DNA from: Ooceraea biroi
Taxonomy: Eukaryota > Arthropoda > Insecta > Hymenoptera > Formicidae
Direction of reading: 5' to 3'
Length of the DNA stretch: 64,000 nt
Assembly: GCF_003672135.1 (NCBI RefSeq)
Contig: NC_039517.1
Coordinates: 11,494,601 to 11,558,600 of the forward strand
This document shows positions 13,590-26,200 of this stretch, in pieces. Numbering within the stretch: position 1 is the first letter of the stretch; every line of letters starts with the position of its first letter. The position numbers and the translations under genes were made by a program. The notes under the pieces are model-generated. The model was not told where the DNA came from and made no database searches. It saw nothing but the letters and a program-made list of their open reading frames with translations.

Positions 13590-14604
13590 CGCTCCGATCC
13601 ACACACAAAATAATCAACAGTTACATTTCTTCCACAGCCTGTAAATGGTTCTATCAGATTGAGTACAACAAACTCCCCAAGCGGAACTGACGATTCTCTT
13701 CTTTCATCTTTTCCCAAATACGGAAATTCATTTATAACATATTTGCTATTAACGTCGGATGTTAACCAGAATTTAATTCCAAACTTCTTTAATTTGTTCC
13801 GCATATATTGTGTAAATCTATACCTAGTCTTCGATGGAAACAATTGTTCATCAACAGTAAGATTTACACCTGGTTTGTAACAATTTTGACTATTGTCAAT
13901 AAATTTGTTCCATATTTCAGAGATTAAAGCATCAGTTTGTAAACGCTGGCTTCGTTGACTCTTTTTATCAAATCAGATAAATCTCAATTTCTGTAAAGCA
14001 ATTCCTGCTCATGGTTCTTGAAAAAAATGCGAGACCCCATTTCTTATTCCATAGATATGAAAAATCCAAATTTTTTCCCTCATATACGCCGCGTGCATAT
14101 AAGAGCAATAAATGAATCTAATTTTGCAGCAGTTAGATTCCATTCAGCTCCTAACACTCGAAATGCCTCTGCTTCTGTACACGTTCTTATGTGTTCCATC
14201 ATACGGTGGGCAATGATCAAAGAAAATGTAGTCCTTACTTTACCTTTCATAATATTCTTTTAGCATAACCCGTCGGATCTGATACATCCCTAAAAATATT
14301 ATGAAGTGGTGCTCTTCCAAGTTTAGAACCTTCTTTTATTTCTTGACAAACAGTTCCATCAGCAGCAGTTTCGATGCGCTGGTCATCTTCATCACTCTCA
14401 CTTTCGGAACTCAATATAAACCTCATTCTCTTTTGTCCTCTACGTGTATTCAAAATATTCTCCTCTTCATTATCTGTGTCTGAGGACTTATACTCGTCAT
14501 TAGTGTCAAATATATCATCATTTTCCATTTTGTCATCGTCAGTTTCAGAAAGTTCCTGTTCATCGATTTCTGAATACTCTTCGTCTATATTATTATTTTT
14601 TTAA
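13590..14604 (-). pseudogene. piggyBac transposase remnant
   Basis: Reading from 14604 downward there is an acidic N-terminal region rich in Ser/Asp/Glu, then a motif like H-N-I-F-R-D-V-S-D-P-T-G-Y-A. A middle stretch is broken into several frames. From 13843 there is a well-kept core containing F-P-S-K-T-R-Y-R-F-T-Q-Y, K-F-G-I-K-F-W-L, F-P-Y-L-G-K-D and G-R-N-V-T-V-D. These are hallmark segments of the piggyBac DDE domain. The C-terminal third, including the last catalytic region and the cysteine-rich domain, is absent. Multiple frameshifts lie between about 13850 and 14250. An active enzyme would cut and paste at TTAA; this copy cannot be functional. Confidence 0.85.
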
Positions 14605-15292
14605 TAACTGGATATTTCTTGAATGTCTTGACATTTTTGAGATAAATAGTAGGAAAGTAATAATGTAGTAAAGATAAAATATAAAATTAACCACTAAGTA
14701 TTGTTAGTTTTGTTCACTTTTTCTTTCTTCAAAATGGCACTTATAACTTGAAATTTTCAAAATAATAAAAGACTTATTTCAAAATATGGTAAGCTCTTTA
14801 TAACTTTATAACACTATGATACCAACTTTTCTGGAGTTATAAGACTGTACTGTGTCTCCTAATTTCGCGGTTTGCATTTATAAGAACAAACACTCGCACA
14901 CTCTTGCCACGTATTCAACATTGTTAACGTGCGTACTGCAGTTGTTTCATCCCGGCTCCTATATATCGTGCATCAAAGACTTATGCCGCACTCAGATTGC
15001 CTTATATTTCTAGCGACTGTATAGTTTTAGAATTGAGTCTTTAGAGTAAATAATATTACAAAAGAATATGAATCTTTCAACCGGTCAAATGACCGGTCGC
15101 GGTAAGTAAAACAGGCTACATATATTTCTCAGAAAAAAAGAAATAAGAAGACAAGTGAATATTAAAAAATTCATTGTAGGTATATTATAAGAAAAGTCGA
15201 GAACTTAAATGGCGTGATAACGTTATATGTAGGAAATTTTAATGAAAGTTTAAAAACTGTCATTTGACCGGTCGTGGTAGGTTTAGTGTTAA
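13590..15292 (-). mobile_element. piggyBac element, 3'-truncated
   Basis: The minus strand holds a piggyBac transposase remnant. About 0.7 kb upstream is a terminal sequence reading, on the minus strand, TTAACACTAAACCTACCACG followed by ACCGGTCAAATGAC. TTAA at 15289-15292 fits the piggyBac target and the start of its terminal repeat. A subterminal inverted copy of the GACCGGTC motif lies near 15076-15110. The other end is missing: transposase homology stops near 13590 and the sequence becomes unrelated, before the gap at 13092. The element is dead. Confidence 0.8.
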
Positions 15293-15600
15293 AGATACGA
15301 CCACTTTTCGAGATAACACACTCCGCGCATACTTGACGCTTTTTTACTTTTTTTGAAAAAGGTAATTTTATCGTAAAATTTATACCAAGCTTTTTCACTG
15401 ACCCAATATATGTATATAATACTCATAATTGTGCACTAAAATTATATTCGATGTGTTAAAATATATAAGCTGTTTATGATATACTGTTTGAGAAGCGCGT
15501 AGGATGGTAATGCGCGCGTGGAACAGGTGGATGCAACGGGCGGTAGAAATAAGTCACACACTGATCTTGAGATTCACAATGTATTTGAGCGGTCACTATG
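14605..15600. other. piggyBac upstream region and A+T-rich flank
   Basis: 14605-15292 is noncoding sequence between the piggyBac transposase and its terminal repeat. From 15293 to the next element at 15603 I see no gene. Confidence 0.5.
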
Positions 15601-16049
15601 TACAGGGTGGGGAAAAATTATTGGTCAAGCTTTCGCCAGTCGATTCTACTCGTCGAGATCGCAACATTGCATCATAAACATGGTGCCGCAAAATTAACTT
15701 TCAAGGTCATTTTCAATGTCAAATTTTTTTATTGGCTTAGTCGATTCTACTCGTCGAGCTGAACAAAAGTCTCAAAGGGACATATGCCAGAAATCAATAT
15801 TTCATAGAGAAATCTTCGTTTGAATTTTTTTTGCCTGAAATTTCAAAAAATCGATTTTTATGAAGTCAGAAAATAAATCTGATGCTTATAAAGTTCTTAA
15901 AATCATGTTCTGATATCTTGATCATGATTAGCGAAAATCACCCCCCAAAAATGACCCTGAAAAATTCGTTTTCAAGGTCAAAAATCTGCTTAATCTACTC
16001 TTAGCGCTACCCAGGAACAACGACGTGGACGTGGTAGATTTCTATTCCC

Positions 16050-16132
16050 TTCGGGTGACTTGATTACAGTGAGTTCCCCTCGCCTCTCACCTCGGGGTGA
16101 CTTGATTACGTGAGTTCCTCTTGCCTCTCACT
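16050..16132. repeat. Two-copy ~41-bp subterminal repeat in T1
   Basis: Two tandem units, each containing GGTGACTTGATTA, GTGAGTTCC and GCCTCTCAC. They match the 42-bp T2 unit (GGTGCTTGATTA, GTGAGTCCCC, GCCTCTCAC) and sit in the same place: directly after the inverted-repeat block with GTGGACGTG and CCCTT. The right arm of T1 keeps only the beginning of one unit (about 17595-17605). Confidence 0.85.
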
Positions 16133-16204
16133 TTATCGTCGTCGACGCTACCTACGAACAAACAGAACTGACCCATCGGCCCCAATAGCTCTGAGCAGTT
16201 GTGC

Positions 16205-17343
16205 TTATCTGCCAGCTTCAATGTGACCACCACCGTTATCAATGCAAGCTTGGAGTCTCTCCACCAAATTATCTCGCACTCTACGGAGCACAGCTCGATT
16301 TCGTGCTAAAGTAGCAACCGCCTCTTCAATGCGATCTCGTAAATCCTGAGCTGTCCTTAAAGCCCTGCTTGACCCATAAACAATGGCTTTCAGAGCTCCC
16401 CAGAATAAAAGTCCAGAGGGTTCAGGTAGGTGAACGGGCGGGCCATAAGTGTGGCACAGGATTACGACCGATCCATCGAGTTCCAAAAATTCGTTGTAAA
16501 AAGCGCGGACTTGCCTGCCAAAATGCGGCGGAGCACCGTCATGCATAAAACAAATTCGATTACGGGCATTCCTCGGAACCATACGTCGCAGTCGATTCAG
16601 GAGAGTATGACGTAGAAACCGCAAATACTCAACGCTTGACAATCGGTTTGAGAGAAACACAGGAGCAATATAATCATTCCCGAGTATCCCTGCCCAAACA
16701 TTGACTGAAACACGGCCCTGCTGAACTCTTTGGACCATTGCGTGTGGATTGCGTCTGCGCCAGATGCGAACATTTTGCCGGTTCAAAATGGAAGTGCTGG
16801 AAAAACTGGATTCATCAGTGAACACTATATTTTTCAGAAAGTGCCGATATTTTCGGATCTTGCGAAGCATCCACCGACAAAAACGAAGACGAGCTGTGCG
16901 ATCACCAGGTCGTAACTCATGCACTACCTGCACTTTGTAGGGTCGTAGGCCTTCCTCACGGAGAATGCGCAAGTCTGTTTTATGATCAACCCCTACTCGC
17001 GCGCCTATGGTCGTGATCCCATGACAGGATAAGTTCGAGCTAGAGCAATCACACGTTCCTCAATTCTCCAAGACACACGAGGACGACCTGCCCTACGGTG
17101 GCCAACACCTGCAAAATTCATTTGCTCCTGATCATGTAATCGTTCATCGAGTCGTTGAAATTCTCGACGATCAGGCACGGACCCTGGACGTAATGGTCTG
17201 CCATTAGCTTGGCGTCGCAACCAACTAGCATAAAGAGCTCGTGCTCGTGTGTAATTACCATGAGCACGATCAATTGCTCGAAGCATTAGACGTTGGTCAC
17301 GCCCATCCCGAAGCGCCCGATCACGACCACCACGTCGAGGCAT
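16205..17343 (-). pseudogene. Broken IS630/mariner-type transposase (T1)
   Basis: The N-terminal frame (17343-17005) starts M-P-R-R-G-G and is Arg-rich, consistent with a helix-turn-helix DNA-binding half, including G-R-P-R-V-S-W. The C-terminal frame (16972-16205) carries the DDE core: T-D-E-S-S-F with the first Asp, R-Q-N-V-R-I-W, then H-D-G-A-P-P-H with the second Asp. The third acidic region (S-P-D-L-N-P-L-D type) is disrupted by several single-base indels around 16400-16470, and the two halves are in different frames near 16975-17005. Counting through the breaks, the spacing between the second and third acids is about 41 residues, as in T2. The protein would bind its element ends and excise at TA; this copy is dead. 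Confidence 0.85.
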
Positions 17344-17940
17344 GCTACAGCAACGTTATTCTTAGAAAAAATTTGGTAAAAAATTTAAACAATTTTTTTT
17401 TATTTTACACTGAAAATTGATTCAAGATTAGCGGCGGTCTTCTAATAATCACGAAAAAGGTCTGGATATGGATGGAAAGCTTCTTAAGCACAAGTAACGA
17501 ATGTCTTATGGAGCGATATATTATTCCTCTCCGAGGCAAATGACCGTTGCTTTAAGGAACCAACAGCCGTTGAAATGTTACTGGGTACCAAGATACCCCG
17601 AAGGGAACAAAAATCTACTACGCCACTTCGTTGTTCCTGGGTAGCGTTAAGAGTAGATTAAGCAGATTTACATTCATCACAATTAATATTACGAAATATT
17701 TGGCTTCTAAAAACTTCAAACGAAGATTTCTCTATGAAATATTGATTTCCGGCATATGGTCCCTGTGAGACTTTTGTTCAGCTCGACGAGTAGAATCGAC
17801 TAAGCCAATAAAAAAATTTGACATTGAAAATGACCTTGAAAGTTAATTTTGCAGCACCATGTTTATGATGCAATGTTGGCGATCTCGACGAGTAGAATCG
17901 ACTGGTGAAAGCTTGACCAATAATTTTTCCCCACCCTGTA

Positions 17941-19449
17941 CACTATTTACAGTGGCCAATCGCACGGGTGAGCAGATTATATTAATACGGCCCGTATCCG
18001 TGGATCGCCGATGAGAGATCGAACCAGCTTCGCGATGAACGTGGCACGCACGTGCCGGGTGAGCTTCGCGCGGGCTACCAGATTCTATTAATACAGGAAA
18101 CTTGCGGAAGAATGAGCTGAACGATTAACGGACCGAGCTGAACACTTCGAACCGTGAGATGCACCTTCTGAGCGACTAACAAACTAATGCACTAAAAACT
18201 ACACAAAGGAGATCGCATTCGCTATCAGCTCATTACCGGCATAACGAAGACTGATTATTCACGAAGTAGCCCGTCTGATGGCGCGGCGCCTCACCGTCGC
18301 GCGTGGTCTTCGCGTCAAGGGTGGCGACACCGAATGAATGAGGGGGGCTTATGATTATTTCTTCAACATATAATTTTAAATTAATTAATATTGCGCAATG
18401 TGTGTACATTTATTTTCCATTTTTATATTTAAATTTTATGAACTTAACAGTGGTGTGATATCATTAGATGTACATCTGCTTTATTTTAGTTATACAACTT
18501 ATCTAACTTATAATTATTATTCTCTAACTTATAATATTATAATTATCTAAATATATGCGATACAGATATTCAAAAATCTTTCAAACCAGATTTTTGCGTG
18601 TTTGTGATATTAATGATATTGAATATATGTTTCATTAATCATGAAATTTTCCAGTTTTATTTTATAATCCGTTTTCCCGCATTATATTCACAACGCGTGT
18701 AGTTTTATAATATAATTTTTTTGTATCAGTCGCATATTCCAAATTATTTTTTTCATTCCAAATTAAGTTTCGAACAAACATCTAAAGGAATAATAAGGTA
18801 CTTATTATAGAAGTCTTTCAAGGCAAAACGACTTTGAAGCCAATAACATTCGATAAAAACACGCACGTCACTTTGTGTTTACAGAAATTCATATAGTATT
18901 AATAATAGCGACAGTTTTCAAGGAGAAGGTTGTCACATTCGACGCGCAAACGTAGAGATCGTTAAGAGAATCAGAATTCTTTTTCAGTATTGATCGGAAT
19001 AGTATTTTATATTTGGACGCGACGAACTGATTCACATTGTTATTGTACATTTCGCAATTCTCAGTTTGTGATTGTTCACGTTGGACGATTTCACCATACG
19101 CTACAGTGTATGATTTTTGACGTATTGATACGAAGAACCCTCATTACATCGACAATAAGCAATAATGTATAAGTACATGTTGGTTTACATCCGCCACCTG
19201 AATTCAATGATACCAGCGCAATATAATACTGGTAATGTATTAATCCATTTAAGTACACAGTATGGCTAACAAGTTTTAGGACTCAGCTCATAAACAAAAC
19301 AGAAAGTATGGTAAAAAAATTTTTATTACTAATTATTCAACATATGACCCTTGTAAAGCTATCGTTCGGCGCGCTCCGCCAGCCGTTCCAGAGCGTGCTA
19401 GAAATCCGTTACTGGAATGCTTCGTAACTCCCTCGTTACGTTATCTTGG
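17941..19449. other. Intergenic, no supported gene
   Basis: The first 400 bp are G+C-rich, with a repeated ATTCTATTAATAC / ATTATATTAATAC motif near 17975-18100. The rest is A+T-rich. I see no domain or convincing reading frame. Confidence 0.5.
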
Positions 19450-19840
19450 GCAGAGTTGTGAATTTGTCAATTAAGATTATTATAAATAAAAATTAAAATT
19501 TCAATACTTAATTAAATTTTTATAATTAAAAATTAAAATATTAATCTTTACTTGAAAATATTCAATTAAGAACTAAAATTTTAATTCTTAATTGGAAATA
19601 TTTAATATTGAAAATTAAAAGTTTAATTCCTAATTAAATATTTTGAATTAAAGATTAATATTTAATTTTAAAGTGAAAAATTCAATTAGGAATTAAAATT
19701 TTAATTTTTAATTGAATATATACAGTTAGAACTAAAAATTTAGTTCCGAATTGAATATTTTCAACTAAAAAATAAAATATTAATTCCTAATACAATTTTC
19801 TCAAATGCAAATTACATTTTTAATTTTCAATTCTCAACAA
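19450..19840. repeat. Degenerate A+T-rich AATTAA-type repeat
   Basis: Diverged alternation of AATTAAAATTTTAATT and AATTGAATATTTTCAATTA-like blocks, largely self-complementary, roughly 45-55 bp apart. Low-complexity sequence immediately left of element T2. Confidence 0.7.
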
Positions 19841-19880
19841 AATGTCTTTATATACCTATATATATTGTACATATATTATA

Positions 19881-20250
19881 CAGGGCATTCGAAAAGTAAC
19901 GGACCCACCCCCTATCTCAGAATCTATGCATCATAGAGAAAAATGACCCGAACAAAAGTTTTATGGTTCATAAAGTTCTGTTCTTTTGTGACCTCAAATT
20001 TGACCTTGATCTCGACCTTGAAGGTTATTTGAAGGTCAATTTGCGTTTTTTAAATGGGAATTGCTATTTTTGACCCCGGATTTGGAAGAGCGAGAAATTT
20101 TACGTTCAGATATGTAATCTTGTGATGGTCAAAATGACATCCAAGGCTGATCTTCAAGCCTTTTGACCTTTATCAAATCACAGTTGTTGGTTTCTCTCAC
20201 TCTTGTCTTATCTAGGGACAACGAACGTGGACGTGATGAGAATCTACCCC
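19881..20250. repeat. T2 left outer inverted repeat
   Basis: Mirror of 28666-29035. The inner end carries GGGACAACGAACGTGGACGTG and AATCTACCCCCTT and leads straight into the first 42-bp unit. The same motif order in T1 (GGAACAACGACGTGGACGTG ... CCCTT) shows shared descent. Confidence 0.92.
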
Positions 20251-23200
20251 CTTGGGGTGCTTAATTATCGTGAGACCTCTTGCCTATCACGATTTGGGGT
20301 GCTTGATTAACGTGAGTCCCATTCCTCTCACGATTTGGGGTGCTTGATTATCGTGAGTCCCCTTGCCTCTCACGCTTTGGGGTGCTTGATTAACGTGAGT
20401 CCCCTTGCCTCTCACGATTTGGGGTGCTTGATTATCGTGAGTCCCTTGCCTCTCACGATTTGGGGTGCTTGATTAACGTGAGTCCCCTTGCCTCTCACGA
20501 TTTGGGGTGCTTGATTATCGTGAGTCCCCTTGCCTCTCACGATTTGGGATGCTTGATTAACGTGAGTCTCCTTGCCTCTCACGATTTGGGGTGCTTGATT
20601 ATCGTGAGTCCCCTTGCCTCTCACGATTTGGGGTGCTTGATTGACGTGAGTCCCCTTGCTCTCACGATTTGGGGTGCTTGATTAACGTGAGTCCCTTGCC
20701 TCTCACGGTTTGGGGTGCTTGATTAACGTGAGTCCACTTGCCTCTCACGATTTGGGGTGCTTGATTATCGTGAGTCCCCTTGCCTCTCACGGTTTGGGGT
20801 GCTTGCTTAACGCGACTCCCCTTGCCTCTCACGATTTGGGGTGCTTGATTAACGTGAGTCCCCTTCCTCTCACGATTTAGGATGCTTGATTATCGTGAGT
20901 CCCTTGCCTCTCACGATTTGGGGTGCTTGATTATCGTGAGTCCCCTTTCCTCTCACGATTTGGGATGCTTGATTATCGTGAGTCCCCTTGCCTCTTACGG
21001 TTTGGGGTGCTTGATTAACGCGAGTCCCTTACCTCTCACGATTTGGGGTGCTTGATTAACGTGAGTCCCCTTCCCTCTCACGATTTGGGGTGCTTGATTA
21101 TCGTGAGTCCCCTTGCCTCTCACGATTTGAGGTGCTTGATTATCGTGAGACCCCTTGCCTCTCACGATTTGGGGTGCTTGATTAACGTGAGTCCCCTTTC
21201 CTCTCACGATTGGGGATGCTTGATTATCGTGAGTCCCCTTGCCTCTCACGATTTGGGGTGCTTGATTATCGTGAGTCCCCTTGCCTCTCACGATTTGGGG
21301 TGCTTGATTATCGTGAGTCCCCTTTCCTCTCACGATTTGGGATGCTTGATTATCGTGAGTCCCCTTGCCTCTCACGGTTTGGGGTGCTTGATTAACGTGA
21401 GTCCACTTGCCTCTCACGATTTGGGATGCTTGATTATCGTGAGTCCCCTTGCCTCTCACGGTTTGGGGTGCTTGCTTAACGCGACTCCCCTTGCCTCTCA
21501 CGATTTGGGGTGCTTGATTATCGTGAGTCCCCTTGCCTCTCACGGTTTGGGGTGCTTGCTTAACGCGACTCCCCTTGCCTCTCACGATTTGGGGTGCTTG
21601 ATTAACGTGAGTCCCCTTTCCTCTCACGATTTAGGATGCTTGATTATCGTGAGTCCCCTTGCCTCTCACGATTTGGGGTGCTTGATTATCGTGAGTCCCC
21701 TTGCCTCTCACGGTTGGGGTGCTTGATTAACGTGAGTCCCCTTGCCTCTCACGATTGGGGATGCTTGATTAACGTGAGTCCCCTTGCCTCTCACGATTTG
21801 GGGTGCTTGATTATCGTGAGTCCCCTTGCCTCTCACGATTTGGGGTGCTTGATTATCGTGAGTCCCCTTGCCTCTCACGATTTGGGGTGCTTGATTATCG
21901 TGAGTCCCCTTTCCTCTCACGATTTGGGATGCTTGATTATCGTGAGTCCCCTTGCCTCTCACGGTTTGGGGTGCTTGATTAACGTGAGTCCACTTGCCTC
22001 TCACGATTTGGGATGCTTGATTATCGTGAGTCCCCTTGCCTCTCACGGTTTGGGGTGCTTGCTTAACGCGACTCCCCTTGCCTCTCACGATTTGGGGTGC
22101 TTGATTAACGTGAGTCCCCTTTCCTCTCACGATTTAGGATGCTTGATTATCGTGAGTCCCCTTGCCTCTCACGATTTGGGGTGCTTGATTATCGTGAGTC
22201 CCCTTGCCTCTCACGGTTTGGGGTGCTTGATTATCGTGAGTCCCCTTGCCTCTCACGATTTGGGGTGCTTGATTATCGTGAGTCCCCTTTCCTCTCACGA
22301 TTTGGGATGCTTGATTATCGTGAGTCCCCTTGCCTCTCACGGTTTGGGGTGCTTGATTAACGTGAGTCCCCTTGCCTCTCACGATTTGGGTGCTTGATTA
22401 TCGTGAGTCCCCTTGCCTCTCACGGTTTGGGGTGCTTGATTATCGTGAGTCCCCTTGCCTCTCACGATTTGGGGTGCTTGATTATCGTGAGTCCCCTTGC
22501 CTCTCACGATTTGGGGTGCTTGATTATCGTGAGTCCCCTTTCCTCTCACGATTTGGGATGCTTGATTATCGTGAGTCCCCTTGCCTCTCACGGTTTGGGG
22601 TCTTTTTTTTTTGGGTGCTTGATTATCGTGAGTCCCCTTTCCTCTCACGATTTGGGATGCTTGATTATCGTGAGTCCCTTGCCTCTCACGGTTTGGGGTG
22701 CTTGATTATCGTGAGTCCCCTTTCCTCTCACGATTTGGGATGCTTGATTATCGTGAGTCCCCTTGCCTCTCACGATTGGGGATGCTTGATTAACGTGAGT
22801 CCCCTTGCCTCTCACGATTTGGGGTGCTTGATTATCGTGAGTCCCCTTGCCTCTCACGATTTGGGGTGCTTGATTATCGTGAGTCCCCTTGCCTCTCACG
22901 ATTTGGGGTGCTTGATTATCGTGAGTCCCCTTTCCTCTCACGATTTGGGATGCTTGATTATCCTGAGTCCCCTTGCCTCTCACGGTTTGGGGTGCTTGAT
23001 TAACGTGAGTCCACTTGCCTCTCACGATTTGGGATGCTTGATTATCGTGAGTCCCCTTGCCTCTCACGGTTTGGGGTGCTTGCTTAACGCGACTCCCCTT
23101 GCCTCTCACGATTTGGGGTGCTTGATTAACGTGAGTCCCCTTTCCTCTCACGATTTAGGATGCTTGATTATCGTGAGTCCCCTTGCCTCTCACGATTTGG

Positions 23201-26200
23201 GGTGCTTGATTATCGTGAGTCCCCTTGCCTCTCACGGTTTGGGGTGCTTGATTATCGTGAGACCCCTTGCCTCTCACGATTTGGGGTGCTTGATTATCGT
23301 GAGTCCCCTTTCCTCTCACGATTTGGGATGCTTGATTATCGTGAGTCCCCTTGCCTCTCACGGTTTGGGGTGCTTGATTAACGTGAGTCCCCTTGCCTCT
23401 CACGATTTGGGGTGCTTGATTATCGTGAGTCCCCTTGCCTCTCACGGTTTGGGGTGCTTGATTATCGTGAGTCCCCTTGCCTCTCACGATTTGGGGTGCT
23501 TGATTATCGTGAGTCCCCTTGCCTCTCACGATTTGGGGTGCTTGATTATCGTGAGTCCCCTTTCCTCTCACGATTTGGGATGCTTGATTATCGTGAGTCC
23601 CCTTGCCTCTCACGGTTTGGGGTGCTTGATTATCGTGAGTCCCCTTTCCTCTCACGATTTGGGATGCTTGATTATCGTGAGTCCCCTTGCCTCTCACGGT
23701 TTGGGGTGCTTGATTAACGTGAGTCCACTTGCCTCTCACGATTTGGGATGCTTGATTATCGTGAGTCCCCTTGCCTCTCACGGTTTGGGGTGCTTGCTTA
23801 ACGCGACTCCCCTTGCCTCTCACGATTTGGGGTGCTTGATTATCGTGAGTCCCCTTGCCTCTCACGGTTTGGGGTGCTTGCTTAACGCGACTCCCCTTGC
23901 CTCTCACGATTTGGGGTGCTTGATTAACGTGAGTCCCCTTTCCTCTCACGATTTAGGATGCTTGATTATCGTGAGTCCCCTTGCCTCTCACGATTTGGGG
24001 TGCTTGATTATCGTGAGTCCCCTTGCCTCTCACGGTTTGGGGTGCTTGATTAACGTGAGTCCCCTTGCCTCTCACGATTGGGGATGCTTGATTAACGTGA
24101 GTCCCCTTGCCTCTCACGATTTGGGGTGCTTGATTATCGTGAGTCCCCTTGCCTCTCACGATTTGGGGTGCTTTATTATCGTGAGTCCCCTTGCCTCTCA
24201 CGATTTGGGGTGCTTGATTATCGTGAGTCCCCTTTCCTCTCACGATTTGGGATGCTTGATTATCGTGAGTCCCCTTGCCTCTCACGGTTTGGGGTGCTTG
24301 ATTAACGTGAGTCCACTTGCCTCTCACGATTTGGGATGCTTGATTATCGTGAGTCCCCTTGCCTCTCACGGTTTGGGGTGCTTGCTTAACGCGACTCCCC
24401 TTGCCTCTCACGATTTGGGGTGCTTGATTAACGTGAGTCCCCTTTCCTCTCACGATTTAGGATGCTTGATTATCGTGAGTCCCCTTGCCTCTCACGATTT
24501 GGGGTGCTTGATTATCGTGAGTCCCCTTGCCTCTCACGGTTTGGGGTGCTTGATTATCGTGAGTCCCCTTGCCTCTCACGATTTGGGGTGCTTGATTATC
24601 GTGAGTCCCCTTGCCTCTCACGATTTGGGGTGCTTGTTATCGTGAGTCCCCTTTCCTCTCACGATTTGGGATGCTTGATTATCGTGAGTCCCCTTGCCTC
24701 TCACGGTTTGGGGTGCTTGATTAACGTGAGTCCACTTGCCTCTCACGATTTGGGATGCTTGATTATCGTGAGTCCCCTTGCCTCTCACGGTTTGGGGTGC
24801 TTGCTTAACGCGACTCCCCTTGCCTCTCACGATTTGGGGTGCTTGATTAACGTGAGTCCCCTTTCCTCTCACGATTTAGGATGCTTGATTATCGTGAGTC
24901 CCCTTGCCTCTCACGATTTGGGGTGCTTGATTATCGTGAGTCCCCTTGCCTCTCACGGTTTGGGGTGCTTGATTATCGTGAGTCCCCTTTCCTCTCACGA
25001 TTTGGGATGCTTGATTATCGTGAGTCCCCTTGCCTCTTACGGTTTGGGGTGCTTGATTAACGCGAGTCCCCTTACCTCTCACGATTTGGGGTGCTTGATT
25101 AACGTGAGTCCCCTTCCCTCTCACGATTTGGGGTGCTTGATTAACGTGAGTCCCCTTGCCTCTCACGATTTGAGGTGCTTGATTATCGTGAGACCCCTTG
25201 CCTCTCACGATTTGGGGTGCTTGATTAACGTGAGTCCCCTTTCCTCTCACGATTGGGGATGCTTGATTATCGTGAGTCCCCTTGCCTCTCACGATTTGGG
25301 GTGCTTGATTAACGTGAGTCCCCTTGCCTCTCACGATTTGGGGTGCTTGATTATCGTGAGTCCCCTTGCCTCTCACGGTTTGGGGTGCTTGATTAACGTG
25401 AGTCCACTTGCCTCTCACGATGTGGGATGCTTGATTATCGTGAGTCCCCTTGCCTCTCACGGTTTGGGGTGCTTGATTAACGCGAGTCCCCTTGTCTCTC
25501 ACGATTTTGGGTGCTTGATTAACGTGAGTCCCCTTTCCTCTCACGATTTGGGATGCTTGATTATCGTGAGTCCCCTTTCCTCTCACGATTTGGGATGCTT
25601 GATTATCGTGAGTCCCCTTGCCTCTCACGGTTTGGGGTGCTTGATTAACGCGAGTCCCCTTGCCTCTCACGATTTGGGGTGCTTGATTATCGTGAGTCCC
25701 CTTGCCTCTCACGATTTGGGGTTCTTTATTAACGTGAGTCCCCTTTCCTCTCACGATTTGGGGTGCTTGATTATCGTGAGTCCACTTGCCTCTCACGATT
25801 TGGGATGTTGATTATCGTGAGTCCCCTTGCCTCTCACGGTTTGGGGTGCTTGATTAACGCGAGTCCCCTTGTCTCTCACGATTTTGGGTGCTTGATTATC
25901 GTGAGTCCCCTTGCCTCTCACGATTTGGGATGCTTGATTAACGTGAGTCTCCTTGCCTCTCACGATTTGGGGTGCTTGATTATCGTGAGTCCCCTTGCCT
26001 CTCACGATTTGGGGTGCTTGATTGACGTGAGTCCCCTTGCCTCTCACGATTTGGGGTGCTTGATTAACGTGAGTCCCCTTGCCTCTCACGGTTTGGGGTG
26101 CTTGATTAACGTGAGTCCACTTGCCTCTCACGATTTGGGGTGCTTGATTATCGTGAGTCCCCTTGCCTCTCACGGTTTGGGGTGCTTGCTTAACGCGACT

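Larger units (their letters stand above)
15603..17938 (-). mobile_element. IS630/Tc1/mariner-type element T1 (2,336 bp)
   Basis: Flanked by TA on both sides (15601-15602 and 17939-17940). Ends are CAGGGTGGGGAAAAATTATT and its inverted match AATAATTTTTCCCCACCCTG. The long inverted repeats include two copies of CGATTCTACTCGTCGAG per arm and extend to a block with CAGGAACAACGACGTGG (about 16010-16030; inverted at about 17620-17645). Just inside the left arm are two copies of a roughly 41-bp unit homologous to the huge array in T2. The transposase on the minus strand is broken, so this copy is non-autonomous. Confidence 0.9.

Noticed and set aside
22372..24645. 757-codon frame, and other long frames on both strands through the 42-bp array
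   Set aside because: The 42-bp period is 14 codons and several frames of the unit lack stops, so long frames arise on both strands automatically. Single-base indels in units switch them. No start context or other coding sign.
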